From Nomia melanderi (lineage: Eukaryota > Arthropoda > Insecta > Hymenoptera > Halictidae), in the NCBI RefSeq assembly GCF_051020985.1, contig NC_135001.1, forward strand, positions 18,283,896 to 18,347,895: DNA of 64,000 bases, in the 5' to 3' direction. This document shows, piece by piece, positions 13,534 through 27,100 of this stretch (position 1 is its first letter; each line of letters begins with the position of its first letter). The notes under the pieces were generated by a model. It saw only the letters and a list, made by a program, of their open reading frames with translations, did not search any database and had not been told where the DNA came from. The translations under genes and the position numbers were made by a program.

Positions 13534-14028
13534 CTGTTAAATGAAAACAATAATGACTTATCATATCTAACGCATTAGTAACGATTAGCAAAATACATAG
13601 GGGTGTCCAAGTTTTTCTAGGAGATCGTCTGATAATGAATTCTACAATACACATGAAAACAATAAAAACGTTCATATAAAGATATATCCTGTTAAACCTT
13701 GTTTCTGAGTTCCAGCGAACTTCTGTTTGCCTTCACAAGAGATGTCGCAATTATTTTCTTGCGTCTGAATATGCATATTTTTACAGAAAATAGGTAAAAA
13801 CGTGAAACCCGGATAGAAACTTGTCTCATTACTAGAAAATTACAAAACTGTATTTATTTTACATATTTTTTTATAGAAACACATTGCATATATTTTTCTA
13901 ACAATTTCTTTTCGTAAAATTCATGCTCGCAGACTTTCGAATATGATCCGTTTAAATTTGTTTATTAAGTGATCACTGATCGCCTACAATTACCATATTT
14001 TCAAACAATTTGAAAGATAAGTGAAATG

Positions 14029-15120
14029 TCACGAGGTCGGATAATTGAACGCCTTAGTACAGGCCTTACCAGTTCTGGGTGCCGGAGACTGCACAACGTC
14101 CGCGTCATCCTGTGCATTATCATTAAGTTTCTCCTCTTCGATAATTTTATCTTTGTCATTCTGCTTGTCGATTTCTATCGTCTCCTCGGTATTCAGTCTC
14201 GACCTCGGCGACCTGGTCCCCTCGCTTTTCGTCGAAGACTTCGTCGAGCGTGCTTCGCGTTTCTGTACAGATTCATCGGCCGTTTCCATTTCTTTATTTA
14301 GATTTTTCTCCATTATTCCATTTACATCATTGGGCTCCTCCTCTTTCCCCATCGACGATGTTCTCTCCGTTGAGTCATTGCTACTTCCAGACTTTAACCT
14401 CGGCGGTTTCGGCGGTGGCGTAGAACCGGAAGTCATCTTCTCCGGGCTCTTCTCTTGCTTAACTTTATCCTCCGAATCCATGTCTGTGTTTGGCTCCGAT
14501 TTACGATCTTCGTTCTCGTTCTCTTTATTTTCAGCCGCGTCGTTCTCTTCGCTCGCTTGTCTCGTATCTTCGGAATGATTTTCTTCTATCGTCTCGTTCG
14601 TTACATTGTTATTCTCCTCGTCCATCTGTTCACTGTTCATATTTTCAGACTGTTTCGCCTCTTGCGCATTGTTTTCGTTATTCATTTGCGTTTCCGTGGT
14701 ATTATTATTACTTTCGGATTCTTTGTTATCGTTCTCCGGCTTAGATTCTTCCGAAATGGGAATTTCCTGTGCTTCCTTCATTATAGCTTTCGGCGACGCT
14801 TTGGCCGATCCAGTTTCCGATTTCGCTCGCTTCGGGGAAGCTTCTGTGGATTTAACGGGGCTCTCGGTTTTCTTGATGTTGTTCATCGAATCACTATCAC
14901 AGTTCGTAGCGGTGTCTTGATTATTCTCCACTTCTGTTTGAACACTTTCAGCCATTGATTCCGTTGTTGCCGGATGCGCTGGTTCTTCTGTCATATTTGT
15001 TTCGTTGTTCGGCGTCTCGTTTGCGTTCTCATTCTGTGTCTTCTCTTCGTGAACGTCGGTATATGGCCTGTTTATTGGGACTTTCAATGGAGGCAAAGTT
15101 GTTCTTTTCTGCATGAATTC
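14029..15120 (-). CDS. RPGR: RPGR last exon: acidic low-complexity tail
   Basis: Terminal coding exon of the RPGR homologue, about half the protein. It begins GAA TTC ATG after an intron ending in TATAG at 15122-15121 and runs to a TGA at 14031-14029. Near its start it keeps RTTLPP, which resembles the MRRTLPP segment just after the propeller in vertebrate RPGR. The remainder is rich in Glu, Asn, Ser, Thr and Lys, with repeated SP sites (TESPVK, EASPKR, KASPK, EKSPEK) that look like proline-directed kinase targets. A TPPPKPPR run could bind SH3 or WW domains. It lacks the Glu-Gly repeats of mammalian ORF15, so any functional parallel is inference. It does not end in a CAAX box. The antisense strand is open by chance over much of the exon. 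Confidence 0.9.
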   Translation of the reverse strand, partial: EFMQKRTTLPPLKVPINRPYTDVHEEKTQNENANETPNNETNMTEEPAHPATTESMAESVQTEVENNQDTATNCDSDSMNNIKKTESPVKSTEASPKRAKSETGSAKASPKAIMKEAQEIPISEESKPENDNKESESNNNTTETQMNNENNAQEAKQSENMNSEQMDEENNNVTNETIEENHSEDTRQASEENDAAENKENENEDRKSEPNTDMDSEDKVKQEKSPEKMTSGSTPPPKPPRLKSGSSNDSTERTSSMGKEEEPNDVNGIMEKNLNKEMETADESVQKREARSTKSSTKSEGTRSPRSRLNTEETIEIDKQNDKDKIIEEEKLNDNAQDDADVVQSPAPRTGKACTKAFNYPTS

Positions 15121-18100
15121 CTATAATTAATTAGAAGCGCATATTTTCTGTCATAATAATTCATCCTCTGGCTCAAATAATGACAACGAACTTGTGTGAA
15201 AAGGCTACGATGAATTAATTAAAATTTCTGCTCCGAACAGTACATGCATTCGGTTGCCTATTTTGAAGTAGTTGAAAATTATTGATAACAATTGACACAT
15301 TTGCGACAGCCAACGTGAATTCACGTGTTTTCAAAGAAAATAACTTTCAACATATTTTATTTTTCTGCTCTTCTCCATCTGCGACTTCTTTAACGGAAAA
15401 TTCTTCATTTCAAACAGATCGCGACAAGACTAGTATTTCGAAACAAATTTTCTAATTTTTGTCCCCGTTTTAACGTCAGAAATTTGCTACGATCAGCTTA
15501 AGACTTTCTTCAATTTCACTGGCAATGAGTATCGAAAATGGGAAAAATTTGCCGGTCGCGAGTGTGTTAAGGAAAACGTGTGATTCTCAATTGTGTTGCC
15601 TTGAATTACGTTAATGCATTGGATTTTCTAAATTAAAATCATGAATTTTCATTACCGTTTCATTTTCCGCGTGAGACTGGTTAATGGGTCCCCTTCTGCG
15701 GCCAACCAAAATTGTGTGGCAACCACCGCATGCAACCTTGAATTCCGAAAGTATGAATCATGCTTTGCGCTACGTTCTAGTTAATATACGCTGAATGTTC
15801 AGTCAATTAATGTTCTGAAACTTGTAATTACTTTTGTGACAAAGAGTTCCTTGTATTTTGGTGCGAATGTTAATTCGTGAACGTTATTCTCGTTTTCCTC
15901 CAGACCTAACTTTCCGTGTCTCCCGTCGCCACATGTGAACAGCTTTCCAGATTCTGTTATGAAAAATGAAAAAAAAATATATACCAAATTCTTATTTACA
16001 TATTTTGTTTGATAAAAATGTTTCCTCTTACATATAACGATAAATAAAGAATGTACCACGTTTACATTGTTTAATTAACCCACTTGTATCAATTTTAGTA
16101 GCGTTGATGTATTTCTTGTGAAATCCTTGCGATTCGTTCTTTCTGATGTAAGTTTTATTATATTCTATATATTATTTTATATCATTCTTTTCTATTTTTT
16201 ATTACAGAATGCTGAAGTATGACGTTCTTTTTATTTGTTCTAAGTTTTCTACTTAAATAAAACTTAAGAAAAAGTTAGTGGCAAGGGTCTTCTTTTTCAT
16301 ACGTCCTTATAGTGCAAATGGGTTAATATGTAAAGTTTATTCCCATCGATTTTTAAAAGAATTTTTCGAGAAAATTTCAATTACCAGTGACAATAGCGGT
16401 GTGACTTTCTCCGCATCCGATCTGAGCAACAGTTTCGTTTTGTAGCGCACCACGTGGAAGAAGTTTCGCTGTGTAAAGTTCTGTGGTATTGGTCCCAAGA
16501 CCCAATTGACCACAGGAATTACTTCCGGTACAATATAAATTTCCATTATCTACAAGTTACGAAATACATTATTTATATATTAAAAGTATCGTTTCACGCT
16601 ACTAGTTATATATTGTTCATTGTTTTCTGCAATTCCATTTCTCCAGCCAAACTTAACACATTGCTTGCGGGCCATTTTGTTCATTTCAACTCGTACAAGT
16701 TACATTCAATTCATTTATTTATTATTCAACATATTTTCGAGAGTTTCCATTACCAATAGAAATACTTCCAATCATACGCAAAAGGAATCAACTATTTATT
16801 TTTATCAAAAATGTTAACAAAGTTACACATTTATTTAATACTACTCAGCGGTACATGGGAATGGTACTTTTACGTTTCCCGCGTACAATGTGTTAATTCA
16901 TCGCGGTACTATCTTGAATTTAGATTGTTTAACCTTCGTTCAGATTATCTAACCTTCCGAAAAGCGAAAGCCGGCAGTATTTTCCCACCAATCACTGATT
17001 ACAGGAATTTCCAGTTAAATTACACGAATAAACGTCAGGAGTACTTTACGCTTCTCACCAGCTAAGATGATAGTATGATGTCCTCCGCACGCGACGTGCA
17101 CGGCAGGACTAGGTAACTGCATCTGTTTCGGTACAATCTGCGTTGAGAATTTTGCTTCTACGCCTAATTTTCCGCTTTCCGACTCGCCGCAAACGTAAAC
17201 GAGACCGCTTTCTGTGAACACAATTCAATACTTGGGAATTCTAACACGGCGAGACGACATTTTTTCGTCGGCGTTAAAATAAAGCTCGACCTAGTTCTCT
17301 TATCTCAACTCCTTGGTCAAAGGTTAACGATCGTGATAAACAGTTAATTAATGTACAAGAAGAAAGTTCAAATGTAATTAAATTATTCTTAATCAAGCTT
17401 CTTTTTAAGCTTCATTTTAATTTTGAATTGCACTCCGTTCTCGATAAAGAGAATTGATTTATATCGAATCATGTAATATTTAGAGTTTGTCTAGGATTCG
17501 GTAGAAACTATTGCAGTAGCGTTAAATGAGGTTTCTTTGTACAGGGTGTTTCAAAAATATATGTCGCAATCACTATAACCTGATTCTACATCTTTCATTT
17601 GATGAAAAAAGATAAAATTCATTCTGATCTTGGAAAAATAGGTTAAAATTTTTTATCGCTGTACCCTGTTCTATCCATTGCGAAAGTAAATAGTACGAAA
17701 CGAACCATAGATCGGGAATGAATAGTTTGCTTGTAAATTGCTATTGAAGTTCGAATGGGAGAGTAAAGGACAGCGAGATTCAGTGTCCTTTTCTGTCATG
17801 GGATAGGTCACCGAACTCGACTTCGTAGGTCCTCGCCATGAGTTAAATTGTGACACATTTTGTCATTTCGGATTATAGCAGAAGGCAATCATTGCACTCA
17901 CCGTACCACCTGGTCGATATTTGTGTAACAGAAAAGGATACCGAATATCGTGGTACCTTATTCTCCCACGGGAAATTTAACAGCAATTTGCTATCAAACT
18001 ATTCATTTCCGACCTATGGTTCCTTCGAGACTATTTATCTCCGCAACGAGTAGAACACGATGCAGCAATAAAAAAATGTTGATCCTTTTTTCAACATTAA

Positions 18101-21100
18101 GATAAATTTTGCGAATGCTCTTTCGCATCCTTTTTCATCGCATGAAAGGTGTAGAGTCAGATTGTGGAGGTCGTGACATATACTTTTGAAACATCTTGTA
18201 CATCTATTTGAATCGATTAATAATAAATAAACTAAGACTAATTGAAAGTAATTTAACACCAAAACTACGAGACGAGTCAGAATGACCCACTCTTGGCGTC
18301 TTCTTTATGCAGTTATTAAAAAGACAACGAATGTCTGAGAAGTTACCAAAGAAATTAATTCAGCGCCACGTAAACTGAAATGTAAATTAATTATAGTCAG
18401 ATGCACTCTTGGAGTTTCTATAGAGAGATTTCAAGAACTCAATTTAACTGCTCGGTAGTTTTAGCGTTAATGTAAACAGGACATCACCTGTCAGAAACGA
18501 AGAATGGTAGTATCCTGCGCTGATCTGCTTTACTGGCTCGGGTATCTGCACTTTCGTTGGTTTGTTCACCAATCCGGAAACATCGGGTAGTCCCAGTTGC
18601 CCTTCGAGATTGCTACCCCACGCGAAAACGCCGCCATCGCTTGTGAGGGCGAGAGAATGGTGAGAACCGGCTGCAATCTGAACTATCTCCGGTCCAGCCA
18701 ATCCTGTGTCGTACACTAACACCGGAGAACTCGCCGAGTCTCCTATCGCAGAGGTGCCTCGACCTAGTTGTCCTTCCTGATCACTGCCACAGGCGAAAAT
18801 CTTCTGCGCGCCTGAAATGCCAACATTTTTTACTCGGGTATCGCAATCTATGGGACCTCGAAACGTCTCGAGTCACTGTTATCGGAACCAAATCAGAGAT
18901 CTTGAAGTTCCTGGAACTTTCTACTTCGTAACGCCACGAGCGACTACGCTGGTTTTCTTTTAACCCTTACGTTCTACAATCGCTGTCTCAGACTGCTGAC
19001 AAGTTATAAATTAACGCGTAAATTACTCATAATTTCAATGACTGAACGTTATAGAGTAATTGATAGGTTCCAACGTTGTCTGTCGTGTATAATAATGCAC
19101 GTCTATACAAATTTTTAACGGTCTGACAGATTAACCGTGGCACTTAAGGGTTAATATCTAGCTGACTTTGTTTAAAGAAGACGTATTCCATCTTGAATAT
19201 ATATTAAATTAAAAAAATACAGTTCAGAACATTGTTAGGAAAGCTTGTATTTCTGTCGGAAGTTTGATCAGTTGTAAGATTAAGACAAAAACTACCGAGC
19301 AAGCAAAGTGACTTGTTACTAACTTTTTATAGAAATTGGAACAATACGTTTCTTGTACCTGCAAAGTACCTACCTAAATACTTGCAAAATAAATGTTCTG
19401 CATTGGGTCAATTTGACCCGTCCAATAATTTTAGTGTTAATTGTAATCTTACATTAGTCCTGATTAATATTGTCCCTGATTAATACAACTACTACTTGTC
19501 AAATTCGTTCCAGAAAGTGGTTTCCAAATGATTATTCGTAGAACTGTAATTCGACTTGAGCAAGAATTGAGTAATTTTCGCGCAGAAACTCGTAAACAAA
19601 CTTTTGAGAATTAATGCTAGTTGTTCACTGTTCGAAATCTATAATATTTCAATCAACATGGAATCTACTATCGAAGAAATTGAAATATCTTCACCTTCGC
19701 TCTCGAGTTAATCCTATGTTAATTATTACCGTCGTAAAGCGAATTCGAACTTTGCTGAGAGTTCTAAAATTGAAAGGGCATTAAAGTAATTAGCAATGGA
19801 AAATGAGGGTGTCACGAACACTGGTGTAATGTAGGGCGTCAGAAACGATGGATAGGAATCTTTCGAGTGACAAATGTGGCCGCGACATGCTTTGTTGCTT
19901 AAAATGTAACAGATGATTTTTCCTTCCTAAAAAAAAACTACTTAATCTAATGAGAAATCTCGAAGAGTGTAAGACTTTAAGAACGTGTAACGTATGTTGC
20001 TAATCAAGATGAATACATGAAAAAATAAATGTATTTTTTGGTTTTATCATTTGAAGCACAGTTTGTTTCATTTCAACTGAATATTTCGAAATAATTAGAG
20101 ACATCGGTAGTGGTACAGTGTCAAGAGATTTTATATTTCATTTTTGTTCATACACGAGGAAGTATGATTTCTATGTGCAAGATTATTATGGTTCACATAA
20201 AAAGATATTAAACAGCCTGTTAAACACAGTTATCTGTTTCACGAAGGAAGAAACTAGGAAATGAGAATCAGCCCGGGGAAAAGAAAACTATTTTTAAATT
20301 GAAAGTTGAATGACTGGCGTGATAGCAGCCTGTGCAACATGCAATGTCATGCATGTAATTACACAAAATTATTCTGTGTACAAGGATGTCGATGTTTGAA
20401 GTAACATACGTTGACTTAAGAATGTCTTACCTGTACAAATCAGCGTGTGTGCCCTCCCGCAGGCCACGTGTGTAACTTTTTCTGGCTTTAAAACTAAAAA
20501 TGATGAAAACCACTTAATGCATTTCGTATTAAATCAAGTGCATTTTATTTTTCATACAAATTACATTTTCCTTCTTATCGTATTCTTTTAATTCAAAAAT
20601 ATTCAACGTTATCCGCGGCGTTCGATCGAAGTTAAAAATCTTCGAAACGGTATATTTGAATCTAATCTGTAAAGTTCACGTGCTTCGAATTTATTACTCT
20701 CGGTTAAATACACAGTGCCGAAAATATTACTGATTTCAATAATACATAAAAGTTTTCAGTGAAACGTAGACCGAGGCGAATCGGATCAGTTCAGATCAGC
20801 GACAAACTGACAATTGAAACTTAGAACCAACATTTTTTCATAAACTTCTTATTAATACACATTCAAAGACAATTCTCTAAAAACTTAAAAATCTTCATTT
20901 CATAAGCAAGAAAATTGAACAATGAGAAATATCCGATTCGCCCTGGAAACCTACCAAGGCCTACGATATAATATATTTTTAATAACAGAGACACGTACTT
21001 TTCACGCATGATGGTTTGCTAATGTGATTCTTATGACCAAGTCCGAGCTGACCCCAGTCGTTGCTTCCGAAAACAAAAAGCCTGCCAGTTTCTGTAATTT

Positions 21101-24100
21101 GAAATTAATGTTTAAGAGTGATGACGACGACAATAATATTAAGAAAAGAGGCTTAAGATGAAAAACATTTAAACAGAATGTTCCTGATAATTCATTCTGA
21201 TATCCTATCTAATGCGGCAGGACCACGGGTAATATATAATAATAAATAATTTTATCGTTCGGAGAAAGAAACTGCACGTGTTCAGGTACTCCCACGATTA
21301 AATGGAACTGTTGATAATAATAGTGTATCCGCTCTGGTCGTATAGATATGTTACGTGCACGAGCATTGCGTGGTCATATCGATTTACTGGACAGTGGCTA
21401 TCCCTCTGAAAGCACAGGTCGATTGTGACTTCTTCGCGAGGCATGTTACAGAAGCTGGAGGCCGTACGAGTTTCGATCCCTCCCGTTTCGTTAGAAATGA
21501 ACGTATTGGAAGTTGTACTTGCGAAATATTTATGGTAAAATGTGGTTAACACTTCAGAATAGTTGACCGAAATGTACTTTGAATAAAAAACAATTGTTGC
21601 GTGGGAAAACGTAGTGGTGTAAGTTAAAACTTGTTAAAAGTGTAGTGACCTTACTTAATTTTCATGGAAAATGGTCCTTTAGAATCGAATCAGACGCTGA
21701 ACGCCACGCGGTTGGTAAAAAGCGTATCTTTCGAATTTCCAGTAAGGCAGGTGACTTTTTCTTATATACTTATATACTTTAACCAGTATTTTTTCAGAGA
21801 CATGCATCATATTATTATTCTTCTATTATTATTCTGAGCATCCTAGTTGAAATCATGGATTTCTGTTTCCTCTTTCAATAATATTAAATATGTACATATA
21901 AAGGAATTATATGTTTAGTCATTGCTCGCAGCAAAAATCGACAAGATAGAGAATGAATTAACAAATAAGAAAAGAAACATTAATTTCCTCGAGACGTTGA
22001 TTGATGCTATTGTCTTGTTTTAGAATGTAAGTCTTCCATTCTATATGATTGATTAAATCTTGAATTAAATCTTGAATTAGAATTAAGAATACAAGGCCCG
22101 TGCCTCTAAATAAGAAATTAAAAAAATAAATATGGTTCGGAAGTTAATCATCGAAGCTTTCTATTTGGTCATACAACAATTTAACAGTCATTGTTCCTTC
22201 TAAAAGTAAATCAACAAATGAACTGCGATTTTTACAGTTTTATTATCAACATCCAGCGTTCACAATACCTCCAGTGTTTATAAATCGTGATACCATCACG
22301 ACACAAGTAAACTGTGGCGGAAGTTGACTGGCATGTTAAAAGTTGAAGTGAAAGCGTAAACACTGTGATCGGATAAGAATAAGCCAGAAAAATCGCGAGA
22401 ATTATTTTTAGTCGTTGATCATGGTTAGAAAGATCAATTGGGTCTCTCTGAAACGGAAATTTCGTCTAAATTAAAGAGAGCTTCAAAATGGCGACGGTGT
22501 AACTTTTATATCACTGAAGGATCGTGGTCATTCATGGGTTCGCCTATTGATTTCCATTAAAATCAAGACCGGTTGTGCCTAAATCAATAAAGCGACGCGT
22601 AGACCATCCGTGTATAATACTCACTTAACAGAGAATGTATTCTAGAAAGGGTTATACAGTCATGTGCAATTATACTTCACAGAAAAACACTGTGTCGTGT
22701 TGCTCTGTTTTAGTTCACAGGTTATTTCTGACCTGGGAATAGGATAAAATTAAAAAAACATAAACCGTACATTCTAATGTTTCCATGATTTACGTTTAAA
22801 AGTTGTTTACATTGTACATCTAGGTAAGAATAAAATAATAAAATAAACTCAGATTTATTAGTATATATAATAGTATTTCTACTTAGTTTCTAACAATTGA
22901 ATAGTGAGACTGACAGTTTCACTTGTGATAGGCGTGTTACACGTATTTGGAAATCGCTCACAGAAATCGTAAATTCTTCAATACTGTATGCATATAATCC
23001 TGATTATTATTAGAGTTGATAGAAAGATATTTTAATTGGTATTTTCATATTTTGTAGGATAATTGTAACTATTTTAATTGCTTGTAAACGAAGAAGAATC
23101 TGTCTGAATTTTCTATATCTTGGAAACACTTATGTTTTTTAAAAAATTAAAAAGTTTACTTTGTAGTTATTATACGTTGAATAAAAATAGGTGATTTTAC
23201 GTGTTTTTGAATTACTTTGAGATAAATCATATAAAAGTGACATGTAATTAGTTACGGTTACAAATTAAATACGATATTGAGAAAATTTAATAAAAATTTC
23301 TTTTAACTTACGACAAATGACGGCAGAGTGTTCATCGCCGCATGTGATGGAAACTACTGGATCTTTTCGTATGAAGAAATGTGATGCAACGTTATCTGCG
23401 AATCGGCTGCGACCTATTGTAAATACTGCACCCGTTTCTATAAAATTAGATAAACGACGTCACTAATAATTATATTTCAACTATACAATTAGTTCTTTGT
23501 ATTTCTTCTAATATCAAAGTTTCCGAAACTACTGTACTAAAATAGGCGAATACTAAGAATTTTACGAACTAGAACACGACAGTCTATTTTTATAAGAAAT
23601 TTTATAAAAAAAATCGGAATATAAAACAGTAATTACAAAAACGATAAAAAGTTCCATTTTAATAAATGTTGAGGAACAATAAATTACATGTTTGATATTT
23701 CTGCTACATTATAAAATTCATCCATTTTCAAATAAAAACGATGGTTTAATTCCATTCGGAATAATACGACGCGTACCATTTTATACGCTCGAGTTACCAT
23801 TACCAAAAATTTAAGTCGCGTGCATCTACTAACTTAGAGTGCGCGATACCCGTTAAAGAAAGCGCAGACGCGCTAAATCTCCAATGATTTATTCAAGGAG
23901 GTTAACGCGATAACGCGATATCGCCGGACGAATCGCTTTATTCTTTCTCGTCTGGCACGAAATGACGGTCGCGCGCAAATCTTTTGTTCCGACAATAAAC
24001 CAAGACAAATTTTATCGAACGTTCAAATCGTTCTTGTCACTTATACCATCGTCTACGATCACTTGTTGTAAACAAAAATTCAGAGAAACTACATTCTACA

Positions 24101-27100
24101 TTCATTTGAAATTCAAATATACGTCGGTATTGTAATCAGATCATAGATAAACGAAGCATTGCTGTAATAACTTGAATCTAAAGGTGCCCTGAGCGAGTCA
24201 TATCTAAAAAATGAACTATTACGTGCACGGGATCAACGAAATCTAGACTTTAATGTTCCTTTGAGAAATGCGACTCGCTTCCAACGAAATTGTTCCAAAG
24301 ATTTTGCAAATAAAAATTTACAACTTCGATTCACAACGGTCATACGTATTTTATTGTAAATGCTAAATACAAAGATCAACGTAGCAGAAAATTACGTAAT
24401 TTACAATTTTGCTTTTTCAATGTAATTTATTCAGTTTAATGTTCTGCAACTTTGTTTTATAATTGTTTTATAATAAATACTATTTAATGAAATATACGAA
24501 TATTTTCGTCGAATGTTAATTAAGAATACCGCTCAGTTTCCACTTTCTTAGATCAGTTAGATTTTGAACATAATTTTTATAACGGTTTCGCAATAGAAAT
24601 TTCATTTAATCCGAAATCTTTTCCCCTAGTCAATTTCTACAAATTGCGACAGTTTTAAACTAGACAAACTCAAATCACTATCTTCTGTTTTTCTTGTTGA
24701 TAAATGTGTTACTTTACTTTTGAATAAATTTTTGTTATATAAAGAAAAAAAAAGTTATATTGAAATGACTTACTCTTCAACTTAAACGTATCGGTGTCTG
24801 AACTGCTATCATAAAGTTTGATCTACAACTTTTTTACTAGAACTTATCCATTAATTATATGTAGGTATTACCGAGCGTATCGATAAGTACAAGCATCTAT
24901 TAAGTTGAATATTTGTTTACTGCTTTCAACGGCACGACAGATGCAATTAGGAGGCAATGAGAAAGTTGACATGAACAGTAACATTTATATATCTTATCTT
25001 TGTATTAACATTTTTATAAGTTTAACATTTTCATGTTCAAAGTCAGATAGTATCGACAAACATGATTTTCTTATAATGGAATGTTTGTAATGTACAAACC
25101 TTTTCCTTCAATTTATAATCTACATCTAATTTGTAGGTATTTGTAGCTTTCAGAGTTAGATAAAATCTGGTTAAACGGTTTTACTACACATAAAAATAAA
25201 TTATACGTAGTACTAACAAGTAACGAAAGAAAAGCAAATTGGGTGTTATTACGTGCAGAAGTATGATTCAATTCAAAGAACTGTTTGAAACCTTGATTTT
25301 TATGAATACATCATTTCTGATAATAATCGATTCTTATAATACTAAGAAAATTTTGAGAAACGAGCACAAGTCATTTGTATTGAGTATACAATTTTTGTAA
25401 GTGTACCTTATTCTAGTATGTGCATTTACATTCATATTTACAAATAATTTTTTCAATAATTTTCATTCAAGCAATGTATTCCTATAAAATTGGTTGTTTC
25501 GAGAATGAGTATTTTTTTAACCAATTACCTGCGTCTTAACTGAGTATACACGTTATCATAGAGCTTGAAACGATACTAATCCTTTCAACGATGAATTATT
25601 TATTTTTTCAGATAAACGTGTAATTCTTGTTTGTTTTTCTTTGGTATTTCATTAAAATATTCCTTAGGAGCATTCATCCTGCGTTTGAGTATACACTTCA
25701 TTTTTTGATTTAATTGCGCGCAAAACGAGAGATTTTTTAAATTAAATTCCACAGTTAACAGGTTATCCAATTAGCCGTGTTCAAACAAGTACACTCGTTG
25801 AAACAAAAACCTTGCAATTCCATCAAAAACAGCTACATAATTAAAGATATCTACGAAACAAGTCCTGGTAATTATAGTTTCTCATTTCTAAAGGTCAATG
25901 ATGCAGCAGCAGGTGTAAATCCTGCGCGGAACTTACGTTTATGTTCTACTTATCAAAAGTTCAAACGTCGTCCCTTTGCATAATTCATCGCGCATCCATC
26001 TTTCGAGTACAACGTGTTCTTCGGTTGCGTTGACTTTAATTGCCAATTACGTTATCAGCCGAAGTTTCGAGATCTACTTCTAAGAATATTCACGCGTATC
26101 AAACGAATTTTTAGGAGGAAAACGGTGATTGCATAGTTCTCCGTCATCGACCAAAAGTAGAACACGTTATCAAAAACAAAAGTTCTTTGCGAATTATATA
26201 ATTAATACTTTCATAGAAGTAAATGAAGGAAAGAAAAAAAAGAAAATAAAGTTACGGAAAATTTAATATAATCTAAGTTTCAATTTAAATGGTTTCAATT
26301 TAAATGGAGTGTCGGCGCTTAACATGGAATATGGATCACCGCGATATTTCGGAAAATATATAACGTGATGTGTCAGTTACCATAAGAAACAATTCATTAG
26401 CAATAGAATACAATTATATTAATAGTTGGACAAATTAAAAATTTAAATGCCAAGTGTTATTATGTTCGGTAATGTGTAAAATTTTCAGAGAGACGATTTA
26501 AATAGCTAAATTTCTTAATAAAGATAGGCCAAAAATTTTTACACATTACCGAACATAATAATGCTTTGTTTGGGCAAGTATTCAAAATCCGGTGTGTCAT
26601 ATTAGGTGCTGTTATTTTAAAGTAGAAGTACATTTTAAAATAAGTAGAAGTTTTCGTCCTTTCATTCATGTATGATAAATTCATTTTAAAATTTTCACCT
26701 GATTACGGACACTCGTATTAATCATTTATTGATTAACAGTTATTTATTTTACAATTAATATGTTTATACGCAAGAAAGCGGATAAATGCGACTATTTAAA
26801 GACGTTAAGGAATAATGTAAAAAGGTTCGACAGAAAGTGGAATTTTTAAGGAATTTTAAATTCAAAGTCAAGAGTGATTCGAAATTTACATATTTCTCAT
26901 GTAAATACAAATAATGAATTATAACAAATACACAACTTTAATGTGTGTATTTTTTACAATTAGTTGGTTTCTTTTTTTTTTAATTAGTTTCATTTCAATT
27001 TTTGTATCTACGAATATATAGCGTACATTTATATTGTAAAACATGGTAGAAAATGATCAAAATTATTAGTTCATATCTCGTAATGTGGAATGTGTCTTTA

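Noticed and set aside
14026..14958. Several long plus-strand open frames opposite the RPGR tail
   Set aside because: Antisense shadows of the Glu/Ser/Asn-rich exon; low-complexity translations with no domain.
16337..16546. 69-codon minus-strand frame in RPGR exon 7
   Set aside because: Wrong phase; the frame one base over gives the RCC1 blade GNLYCTGSNSCGQLG and joins neighbours correctly.
17671..18053. Two converging frames encoding similar peptides
   Set aside because: They are the two inverted arms of the foldback element, so similarity reflects repeat symmetry, not paralogous genes.
21355..21549. 64-codon plus-strand frame in an RPGR intron
   Set aside because: Open on both strands, no domain; likely chance within a slightly GC-richer intronic stretch.
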